From Aplidium turbinatum (lineage: Eukaryota > Chordata > Ascidiacea > Aplousobranchia > Polyclinidae): a DNA stretch of 64,000 nt. The notes beneath the pieces are model-generated. The model was not told where the DNA came from and did no database searches. It saw only the letters and a list, made by a program, of their open reading frames with translations. The DNA lies in the NCBI GenBank assembly GCA_918807975.1, contig OU964922.1:1798001-1862000 (forward strand), given 5' to 3'. This document shows, piece after piece, positions 46,001 through 58,000 of the stretch. A program made the translations under genes and the position numbers. The stretch's first letter is position 1; the number at the start of each line of letters is the position of its first letter.

Positions 46001-49000
46001 TGACAACTCCCGCATCTTGTAGAAATGATAAAGCAATAAGTACTGCATACCTATCTGAAATACCAGTACGATCGCATGATTCAGCAAATACTACTAAACT
46101 GGAAGTAAACTTGCTTTTTCAGGGGTTTTCCGAGGCAAAACTGAGTTGATAAACAAAATCTTCGCAGCGTTCTTCATTGGATGACAAATTTTCTGAGCTT
46201 GAATAAGAAGTTAAAGGCGTTTTAACCAAAGCGCTACTTGTGCCTACTCCTGGGTCTTCACGTAAAGAACGGAATTGTTCTGATCTTGCGAGTCTCCTTG
46301 GAAAACGTTTAAAATTAGATTTTGTTGCCGATTTATCATATTTATCAATCACCATTATGCGAGTTGTTCTTTGATCAAGAAGGAACTGTTGTTCTGCAAC
46401 AGGGATACGATTTTCCTGCGGGCAAGTACATTGCAGAAAATTGGAACACTTAGGCTACAATAACCGATTTCAAATATTTTTGCTTTGCAGACTCTTTCAT
46501 TTGCTCCAAATTTTGCTGAAATTTAGGCCCACCTCTAGAATTTGACTTCAAAAGGTTATTCACTTTTTTGTAACTCTTTATCATAAATATGTACTGATGT
46601 TCGTACCTCATTCGTATCATTCTGCGAAGTTAGTGGACAGAACATAAATGAGCGTACAGCGTTAACACCATCTCGCCCTTTTGCGACAAGTTTGTTTATT
46701 GAGCATTTGAGCAATGACAAAATAGCATATCAAATTGGTGAAAATTCAGAATTTTGGTCGTCAATGCGGAGGCAGTAAACCTTAAGCTTTCCACATGCCT
46801 TTACATAGAAAAGTTCTGGGTACATCCCACTTACAATTTATAACTAGCCAGTAGAAAAATTCTAAAATAAATTATGTTGAAACGGAAAGTGAAATTTCCC
46901 CTTTTTTATCAAAAAATTGAAAGTTTGACCCCCCTGCGGGGGCAGAAGATGCACCCCCAAACTGATGAAATTTTGCACACGTAATTTTTTCATGCATGTG
47001 CCACATTTTATGACTAGCCGTTTTTGAATTTCGAAAAAAAGTCAAAAACGGCCAACCCTACTGTACAGTATATTTATCGATCTATTTATTTGCTTTCATT
47101 AGTCTAGTCAAAAGTTCAACATTGTTAGACGTAATATTAACACAAACCTTGTATAAATAAAGCAACTGCAAGATTGAGCGCACAGCACGTTTAGGCTACA
47201 GCAAGCAGTAGACAGTGCAAAGCTGATGAAGCTACCTAGAGCAAGATTTTTCAAGCATCTTCATTAGAGTCGGTGCTCTAAGAAGCATTGTAATGGAAGT
47301 CACATTTCTTGTCTCAAGTTGGAAACTGTTTGCTTTCTGTTCAAGTCGCTTTAATTACTGCAGATTTTTCTATAATAAATAACTTAATGGGTAGGAGTAG
47401 GTTACATTATGTATTTGTCATTTAAATATTGCAGACGTTTTACCGGGAATAAGTTATACGTTCAATCCTCTGTCTGCACCAAGTAATCTTGGCTTCTATA
47501 AAAATCAATTGCATATTATTGAAAGTAGACCCACCCAGGGAAGCTTTACGTCGTCCGTATATGTACCAGTGGAGGCTATCGACAAGAGTCCAGGTAGTAA
47601 AGCTACATAAACCAAATATTTAACAAAATCTTAACATAACATAAGCTGCTTTACTGCTTACTACGATAATCATAAATAATCATATGCGTCGGTATATCTC
47701 ATTCTGACATGTTTTGATTTTAAAACTCTGTTGAAATTTAACTTATTCCCTTTAAATTCAAATGATTTTAACCGAAGAAAAGAAATGTTGGAAAATATTT
47801 GCATCGTCAAACATTGATGATTTTCCCAATGGTCCGAAACACAATGGGTGCAACCTAATTCGTACCATGAACAATTCGTACCGTCAGTTCGTACCTTGAA
47901 AAGATCGAGAGAAAAAATAAGAGTTTCCGCAAACATTTTAAAATTTCCGGTGATGATCCTAAAAGTTTTTGTTTGTTTGCGGAAACTCCGATCAGCAACT
48001 TCGGCTTTTTTAATTTTTTCTCTCGATCTTTTCAAGGTACGAACTGATGGTACGAATTGTTCATGGTACGTATTAAGTTGCATCCAACACAATCAAGTTT
48101 AAAGCTGACTTTACAAATTATATACTTTCTATTTGGAGTTCAATGTTATATTAGTTACAAATGTTACTGATTTCAACTTTGTATATAACAAAATATGTGA
48201 TCTGTTCAACACCTTTTGAGGCAGTTATCTTTGATTCTCGTGGAGCATATATCGTTGAGTTTGAACTATCAGAAGTATTGTGCAGTTTTTGTTTTTTTCT
48301 GTTTATAGATTTAATAAAGTATTGTATTTTATTCACATGTAGTTAAATTATATGTTATTCTTGAAGAGGACATCTTGTGGGGTCGAAAACGTTCGATATT
48401 TAATTTGTTACGTAGTTTTGTGTTTCTGTAGATGTAATAATCTTTAATATGTTAAACTTGATCACGTTGCTCGGCTTCATACGCCGATGGTTCAACAATA
48501 CAAACTCTCTACCGAAGTTCTATAACAAAATAAGTTTGAAGTAAACTGTTACTCGAGTATTGTAGCAACATATATCAACATTAACTTTTATGTTATCACC
48601 AGAGAGTCGGGTTAGTTTTTATGGGTTCCACGATGATTCTCTTTTCAAATCGAGCATCCAACAATATGAAAATAAAACTGTCAATTCAGAAATTATTCTA
48701 ACAGCTACAATTGTTGGAAATGATGACGTGCAAAATCTTGAAAATCCAATAGAGCTCCATTTCTCATTTAATCAAAAGGTAAAAAACAATTTAAACACAA
48801 GGTAATTTTTTTCTCAGAGTGCAGATAGAGTTGGCTCGTCTACACAAAGGTTACTGCATACAGTGAAAGAATACAGTATGTTGTTTTTGTTTAGACAATA
48901 TTAAGTAGCTTACAAATGCGAATCGTATCTTAAAATTCAAATCCGGGAAATCGCATTTTGTTAGGTAGGTGTAACATTTCATATGATGAAGCAATGGACT

Positions 49001-52000
49001 ACATGGACACCATATCAGGTGCTATTCAAATCTTCAATCAAACTTTCTGTTTTCCATTAACATGGAATGTAACATAACCTCTACAAAAGTTGGACTGCTG
49101 ATGTAGTGTGCAAGTAGCTTAAACGTTTTACTGGTGGATGTAAAGTATTCAAAGTTGCATGTTTTAAAACACTTTCAGAATGTCACTAAAAACGAAGCTG
49201 ACGACACAGAATGTGTTTTTTGGGATAATGAAATTCAGATGTGGACAATCGGAGGAGGCAAAACAAATTCCAACAACACAGGAGTGCATTGTATCTATAC
49301 TCATCTTACAAACTTTGCAACATTATTTGTAAGTTTAAATTTGGGTTTTTTAAATATGAAATGTTTTTTTTCTAAAATTAAATGAGAGCAGTTTTGTCTA
49401 TCGTAAATAAGCGTTTCTGTAGTATACTACTGTGTGTCTGAATGGATGAAGATGTTGACAAGGTATAATTTTGTATACATGGCTAAGAATTACGGCTTAG
49501 TAAAAATATTAACTCACGTTCAAACTACAATTTTCAAATCTATCGTCTTTCTGAAATGCAATGTTTTTGGATATGTCACTCACTTTTATAAACAGCAGTT
49601 GAAAATAATGAAACCTGTCTAACATTACTCCAAGCTAACTTGGCAGACTCACAGAGGTTTCTGCTGATACTCACTATGGACATTAGGGTGGGGTGAAAAA
49701 GTACTAATTTTGGATTTGAGCATTCTCTCGCAGATATTTCTTGTGGAGGTTTGAGAAAACATCACACAAAAAATTTCAGCGATTTTTGACAACAGGAACC
49801 TACCCACTTTTTGAGTTGAAATTTCATAATATTTCAAAATATCCCTAAAATTTCAAAGTTTTTTTCGCATTATTTAAAGTTGATATAATATTGTAATATT
49901 TCTTTTATACCTAAAACTATTAGTTTACTTATGTGTTTTTCCCAATATGGGGCCAATAGATGCAAATTAAAGTAGGGAAATGAATCATAAAAAGTGTAAA
50001 AATCTTGGGTTTTTTCTAAAAATTTACCAAAGTCAAAAGTTACACTATCTAGTTTTGTATAGGCCAATAATTCCCGCATTCAATAGTTTCCTCGTCGAAT
50101 AGGGCCTCGTCGAAAAATTGCTGCGTCGAATAGCCGTTTACCCTTTTGTGATTGTCTGACAATTTGATACAGACGGTCTTCTTCTTTCGTTTGAAACTAC
50201 ATCAAATTTCAGGACAGGTGGTGGAGAGCCAGGTGAGTGTAGCTTCGTCCAGCGTTGCTATACCATGCGTTCCATTTGGTGCCTTGTAGATGGGACATTC
50301 GAGAACGACATGGTCAGCAGTTTGTTCCTCCGCTCCGCATTCGCTGGCCGATGAGAGAGCCAGACCCCACTTGTGCATGTTGGAGTGGAAGCGACCGACT
50401 CCGGTTCGGATTCTTTTGAGCTTGACTCAAGTCGGCCGAGGCAGGTCCATACCAGGGGGGCGCGCCACCGGGTGGGGTATAAAACCATGTAGTTTGATGT
50501 CGGTGGCGCACCACGCTGCTTTCCAAGTATCTTCCATGAAGTGTGCTGCGCTGATGGCATGATCGCTGAATAGATGTAGTAATTCAACAGCAGCTGGCAC
50601 AAAGGGGTGTCTTGACTTTAGTTTCCGGGGAGATTCCTGAGGTGGGATGTTGAGTTTTGCATGGAGCAAGTGGTTAGGATCTCCCGCCCGGCGAGCCAGG
50701 TGTATTATGGCTCCCTTTCGGCGGAGCTCAGCAGGTTGGATGCCTGCAAGGATTGGTAAGTACTCTGTTGGAGTTGGGCGCAGGCATTCAGTCTTCAGTC
50801 ACAGTTCGCGGCAGAATTTTGCCGTTAACGGTCACTTTCAGGTCACGTTTTGCCTCCCTGTTGTTGACATGGAAGACTGCCGTCACAGTTTTACTTTCGC
50901 TGAGCTTCAGTTTCTATTGATGAAGGTATCCAGATATGGTCGTCATGTCTTGGCTCAACGTCGTTTGTAATGATTGCCAGTCTTTCGCAGAGTACAAGAT
51001 GGCCAAGTCATCAACATATGCATATTTGTCAGATGTTGTTGATGGTAGGTCGTGCGTATAGACGTTGAAAAGGAGGGGAGCCAAGACTGATCCCTGTGGG
51101 ACACCGTTTTTGAGTCGCCGCAGTCTACTTGGTTTTCCGCTTCCGGTGGCAAGGGTAAAACTCCTGTTGTAGATGAGTTCCATGATCATTTTGACCATGT
51201 GCCTGTCAGGGAGTAGGCGGAGTAGCTTGTAGACTAGGCCACGGTGCCAAACAGTGTCATAGGCTGCTGTTAGGTGGATAAAACAGCCCCCGCTTTCTTT
51301 TTTGCTGAGAAGCTCTTCTCAATATCTTAAGTTAGTAGTGTGACTTGGTCTACAGTTGACTTCCGGTGTCGGAAACCAACTTGTTCTTTGGGAAACAGTG
51401 GGTCAATTATTGGTTCGACACGGGCGTAGATCAGTCTCTCAAGGATCTTGAAAGGGATGCAGACCAACGAAATGGGGCGATTTGCATCGTCTAGTGGTTT
51501 GTTTGCTGGCTTAATGGCTTAGGGATTGCGACGACCAGAGATCTTCTCCATACTTTAGGAATCTTGAGGCGGCACAGGCAGGACGACAGGAAATTGCATA
51601 ACCAGGACTTTAGAACATAACCAGCGTGCATGATAAGCTCTGGACATATCCTACCTGGACCAGAGGCCTTACCTGGTTTTAGGTGCTTGAGGGCAGCATT
51701 GAATTCGCTCCGTGAGAAGGAGCTAGAAATGCTCTCCTAGTCTGGTGTGTTGATCTCCCAAAGCTTTGTCACTTCTTTGGTAACAAACCGATCGGAGATA
51801 TGGTTACACGGCTTATATATCCCATTTTTTATTACCTGCGATGCGATCTTATTAGCAGGAATGGGACATTGTCGGGGTGATTGTCTTGATCGTCCGTAAG
51901 GTTATTGAGTGTGCTCTACGCTGTACGGCTTGAGTGCGAGAGATTGGATGGTCTCTGTCCAGCGTTCTTTTTTTTTGCATCGAGTCATTCCAGAAGAGCC

Positions 52001-55000
52001 TTGGCGGCTGAGGGTGTTGTTTGACCATCTGAAGAGCTAACAAAAGATTGGTAGAGGCGCTCGCACTCTGCATCCCTAACACGGAGTGTAGTTACTTCTA
52101 CGACCGCAGCACACTCTGAAAATGTGATAATGGCAATGCTTGCGGATGACACCAGAAAAGTTCGAGAAAATGCAGTCATGGCAATATTGAAAATTCGCAA
52201 TGGGGCAAATATTGGTGATAGATCCGTTCGGAAGTTTGTTGTTCCAACGATAAATTATGAGGCCAACCATTATTCGACATCACCGTATATTTATGTTATG
52301 AACCTATCTTCACAACCACAATTACATCTGATTACATCATCTCATATCGTGAAAGCAAAATAGAAGTGAAAAGCTACCCAAACCACTCCCAATCAGTAGA
52401 AAGAATTGTGAAAATGGTGACTGATGCATCGTACAAAGTGTGTGGGTTTGATAGAAGACATGGATTCATCCGTGCTGGTATAGCTTCCAGGAATCTGATT
52501 CCTGCTGCAGATACAAAGGCGCACTACAGCCAAGCACATTTGTAGATACTGTTAACACTAAAATCAAGTGCTAGTATATTTGTGTTACAATTGAATTAGT
52601 GACTGTTGAATTCAATTGATTTTGCATGACTGTCATTTTATATTCCCAAAACTGATTTTAAAATGCAATGGTATTCGATTTTTGAAAAAAATTGCATGTT
52701 TTTGCAAAAAAAATTAAAGCAATCGAATCTCAAAACCTAAACAAAACTTGTATTAGAAGCTAGTCCAAGTCATTATTAGTGCAATGTAAAATAGTACATT
52801 GAACATAGCCAAAAAAAGTGTCTTTAAAGTTCTATTTTCATAAGCATATGTTTTGCATATTTTTCGAAAAAGGCAGAATTTTCAACCCAAAAAGTGGGTA
52901 GGTTCCCAAGGTCAAAATTTCCTCAAATTCGGTTTCTGGTCGTTTTATATTGTTCCACAAGAAATATCAACGAGACAAAGCAAAATTTTTGGTTCACCCC
53001 ACCCTAATGGACATAGAAGCTTGGGGTGCAAAGGGTGCGACCGCATCCCCAAACTTTTTGATTTGTCGAAAATTTGGGCAAATTTGAAATATGTTAGATA
53101 AAAATTTTGGCTAGATATTTTAACACGTTTTACAAATTTAGTTAAAATTTAACTGCTTTTTGATTTCTTGCATAAGTAATCAAACGATTCCGAAATGTTG
53201 AATCTAACGCATGCAACATATTACCAAATCCAACTGCTTTTTGATTTATTGTCTAAATAATCAAAATTAAGCCCTAATATGAAATTTAACGCATGTAAAA
53301 TTAGCAACATCAGCTAAAGAGGTGCATGATTTATGGTGTCAGAGCAAATGTGTAATTTGAGGAGAGTATAATTTTGGCAAAAAGATCCATATGATAAAGC
53401 TTTGGTAGAGAGTTTTCTTTGTTAAACCATAGACAAACAAAACCAAGTAACCTTAGCGGGTTTAACATAATGTATTACACACAAAAAATATATAACATAA
53501 TAACTCAAACGATTTTGACACGTGCGTGTTTCCTCATCAGGAATTACTTAAATCTGTAATATACATAAAATCAAAATTGTAAGATAAACTTGACTTTGCT
53601 CTACAGCTGTAGCAACACTCCGGACTGAAAAGCACAAACTGAACAAGTGACACAGGAATGATTACCAGTAAATTATACGGCTGGAAACAGATCACATGTG
53701 GTGTAAACTACAGGCATGTGACAAACAATTAGAACACACACAAAAGGAACGATGAACCACAGGCGAATAACTGCCGGTTGAGAGACAGATTATTACGTTT
53801 GATTTTTTGAGTCCGAAGTGTCGCTGCAGATATAAAGTTTTCTGATCATCATAATACACATAATACAACTCTCAACACAACTCTAATATAAAGTGTAATC
53901 AAGTCACACAAATCAAATCTATTTATAACAGGTTTTCTTAGACCAGAAGCTTCCAGATACTAGGGTAATATTACATGACAAGAATTCATTCTTATGATCA
54001 ACAAGTCAAAGAAGTTTACAGAATGTCATGTACACAGAAACTTTCTAGAAGCATATTTCACAATAATAGATTGCGTAACTAAAGGTTACTATCGGTCAGT
54101 AATCGTCGAAACACCACAATAGAATTACACAATAAAATAGTTCGCTCATTCAAGAACAAAAATGTAACCTACAGCGGGCTACGCATATGTATGGTGACAA
54201 TAGTGTATAGGCTAATACTTCTTATATAGTACGGTGTGTTGCATTGGGATTTTGTTCAGTCTTCTTTATACGATTCTAGTAACAACATTCACTCTAACAT
54301 CTTGCTTTCTCAGACACCAAGTAATGCTGAAAATATTTTACCATTGAATTGGATAACCATGATTGGCTCTTCGATATCAATTGCTTGCTTAGTCTTGACT
54401 ATTATTGTATATGCAGTTATCAGGTAAGAGATCGCTTTGTATGATCGCAATTAACGTACCTTAACACAATTGTTCTGACATAGCCTGCTTTGTTTCATTG
54501 ATCTATTGTATGATTTTCAAAGATATTTCGTCTTATTTGATTATTTTTTTTATAAAATTGTCTTAAAACGTTGTTGAATATTACGTTAAGTATATTTGCA
54601 TTACATAATGCATTAAATGTATGTGATAAACATAACCAATGCATACCCAATACTACGTCTCATACTTCAAAGCTATCAATAGCGTTTACAATAACTTTAC
54701 AACCTGTTTCACTATAAATTAAGAGGTCATCAATGTTGCTTGTTATTCAAATATTAATCAACTTAAGAATTATCAAACATTATATTGAAACAAATTGGAA
54801 GATTTCTTATGTAATGATGATTTTATGAATAATACATATTTGTTTACATACACAAAAGTTATGAATTATATTGATTAAACGATAGCATTGAAATATTTAC
54901 TATGATTTGACATCTGGATTTGGCACCTTTGAATCAACTTCAATCTAACTTGCAAAATAATCATTTTAGCCTATTTGAAATCCAAATCAGTTTACTCACT

Positions 55001-58000
55001 TTTCACAAAGCGTCATACTAAAGCAACTTAATTCAACTTGAACAGATGCTGATTTTTAATGAATACAAGCTGCTAAAAGATAGAAGATATTTTTGTCAGT
55101 ACAGTTGTAGGCCTTTTTATATACATAGCCTACATTTGCTGGGGTTTGTAGGTGCACTAACTGCAAATAGCTTGAATGCATTAAGCTTATCACAACAACA
55201 ACTATCATCAACATAAATATAAACAAAAAAGAAAGCAATAACTGTCACCACCATATCTAAAACCTTGTAGATTTGTGCAATTTCTTGCCATTGATTGGTA
55301 TGTTGATTAATCTCATATCGCAGGTTTCAAGTTTTCACTTCTGTTTTCCCAAGTTAATTAATTAATATGATCAAAACGCAAAAAATGAATCACATTAAAA
55401 ATGTCTCTAATGAAGTATGTTTCAGGTCATCATCGACTGGAACAAAATTCCGATCCTCTTTCTTGCTGGCCAATCTATGCTTGGCGTTGCTTTGCCTCAA
55501 CCTTCTTCTCATTTTTAGTCAGCAGAAATATGTTACATCCTCTAAAGAAGGCTGCATTGCAGTCGCTGTGCTTTTGCATTTCTTTTTACTCAGCGCAATT
55601 GCTTGGATGACAGTTGAAGCTTTTATGATTTACATAACAATGGTTCATGTAAGTTTTTATACTATTTAAAATGCATTTCTGCAGCCACATGTAGAAATTC
55701 ATCCACATTTTACTTGAAAAGTAGATGTTCATGGCATTATTAGCAGAACATTACCACCCTGAATCGACAACGACATCCAAACTGAGACAACTAGATAACT
55801 CTGTCGACATCCAATGAAGGGTCCAAGTTCAATGTCATATGTCATAATGTCATAATGTCATAATGTCATAATGTCATAACGTGAGAAGCACAGCGATTGA
55901 AGTAAAAATAAACAAGCCATTGTTCTAACCTCCTCAATTTTCCACTTTTATAATTTTGTTTATAATAATGTTAACTAGTCACAAATAACCAACCATTCTT
56001 TGACACTATTCCCAGGTGATGTACACCAAAGCACACGTAACCAATAGGATGGTGATAACAGCCTCAAGTCTGTGGGGTTGGTTAATGCCAGCTGTTTTTG
56101 TTTCCATAGTGATTGGAATTGACGTTGACAATTACATGAAAGTAAACGACCAGTACGTATCTAACTGTTGCATTTTAATTCTCGAATTCGCAATAACGAG
56201 ATTGAATTTTGATTCTTGATTTGTAGTGTTTCAAAACAAGGTTTTAGAGTTGCTAGTATCAAGCTTTGTATGACCATTGAATTAGTTATGCTTAATTGAG
56301 GACTTGACATATATTTGACATATTGTCCTTGGTTACAAATCTTTCCACAAAAACAGAACTATGTCGCATATGTACAAGATAGCATGCTACAAGCTAAAAT
56401 ACCTTTTAAAAAATAAACGTATTCTATGGTGTCACAAATCAAAATGCTTCACTGAATTCAAGTAACTGGAAGTGTTTAAAGAAAATTATTGAACCAAAAC
56501 AAATGTAATGCGAAGAAAATCTTATTGTGTAGCAGCTTGTTGTCAATATGGTATAAAAATCAATTATAATAATTGACCGAAGCAACCAGGTGGGTCATAG
56601 AGTTCACTTACAGTAGGAAGAACAGGGAAAGAAAAAACGTAATAGTTTAGAACTAGCATGAAGCTTTAAGTAAAACAAAAAGTATGGTTGTGCTTATCTG
56701 ATGCAAAGCAACCTATACGTTACAGAATATCCTGAAATATCATAATTGGCACATTGTACTGACGATAATATTGTGACTTTTAAGGTGTTGGATATCTCTG
56801 GATTTGATTGAATACTTAATAGTTATACCATGCTCCATCATGTTGGGTTTCAACTTCATTGTCTATGTTCTAACAACATATAAAGTGACTTGTGGTCGCC
56901 AAACCTTCAGCAACGTAAGATGAAAACGTGAACAAGTTTTTCTAAGGTTACATACAGTCACACAGTGTATTTGCAAAGTTTAAGCATGTAAAAAATTTTT
57001 GAACTTTAATTTCACCATATGACTTGACTCAGACTATAAACAAAGTAAAAACTACCTTTCACTCCTCATAGCAAATGACAAGGAAGGCAAATCGCTACTA
57101 CCACAGCAAACTCCCAGCATCAAGCTAAAACAGGTCGCTTGCGTCTACATTTGTGAAATAAAAAGTGAAAGAATTAGCATTCGCATTGTGCATGTTTATA
57201 ACTTTTCTATAGTGAGAGCAGTATCATTGAACCAAGCAGGCCTACCTAGAAGTGGACGATTGGATAACTCTACATACATGATTACATACCGACATAAGAT
57301 CATCACAACCATTAAGCAGTTGGAATCTCCGGACTTTCCAATTTTCGGAATTCACAAAATTAATCAATTTCAGTGTTCTGAACATATATGATAATAACTT
57401 ATCCAAAGCAACTTGCAATAAAATTTGAAAGTAATGGAATTTCAACCACCTTATCTAAATTTGTGCAAAGTGGTGTCTAGTCATCTTTTAACCACATGTT
57501 TTTTACTTCTTTTGACAATAATATGTTACCGCCTGACATGGTATTGTTACAAGCATTACCCAAAAATTACATTTCTTTAGAGCACCACCCAAGGCTTTGA
57601 TGTCAAACGCAACTTGATAATTTCTTGGACACTTTTTTTAACTGTTGGAGGAACCTGGATATTTGGCTTCGCTGTGTTTGCTTCGGACTCTGTTAAAGGC
57701 GTACAAATTGCATTTTCCTATGTTTTTACTATTTTAAATTCACTACAAGGTAAAATCCTAACAAGATTCTAAATTGATGATGATTAGACCTATAGCGTTT
57801 TTAATTTTGTTAGTCGAAAGAGATTGAAACTCTAATAAACCCTTTTACTTGCAAGGGTGTGTAGATTACAGTTTATTTGCCTTCTTCCAAATCTTTCGAA
57901 AATTAAGGAAGAAACATTTTCTGTGTTGATGCAGTTCGGTACTGTATTTCCTATTTAAAGCTGAATGGTAACTAATGAGGAAGATTAGTCAAACCAGAAT

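Larger units (their letters stand above)
42848..47060 (-). mobile_element. 4.2-kb TIR DNA transposon, TAGGGTGG family
   Basis: Ends TAGGGTGGGCCGTTTTTGAC and, inward from right, TAGGGTTGGCCGTTTTTGAC. The TIRs are about 450 bp (left interrupted by a MITE at 42894-43831). 8-bp target duplication CTGTACAG at 42840-42847 and 47061-47068 fits nTnnnnAn. The minus strand carries a decayed transposase (44696-46355). The hAT-like target pattern is clear; the transposase family is one I cannot name. Confidence 0.85.
47594..48602 (+). other. intron holding a MITE and a Penelope-like fragment
   Basis: Contains the palindromic MITE 47845-48086 and the ribozyme-like repeat 48190-48525; no exon seen. Confidence 0.5.
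49684..53006 (+). mobile_element. TAGGGTGG-family DNA transposon, split by a LINE
   Basis: Ends TAGGGTGGGGTGAA and its inverse; 8-bp target duplication ATGGACAT at 49676-49683 and 53007-53014. Longer imperfect TIRs share CCTACCCACTTTTTGAG with its inverse near 52890-52905. It carries a transposase tail (52125-52545) and a minus-strand LINE (about 50205-52080). Confidence 0.85.

Noticed and set aside
56153-56160. Donor at TAC|GTATCT for exon 17
   Set aside because: It would put a stop codon in exon 18 and lose the Cys-Trp of extracellular loop 2; CA|GTACGT fits.
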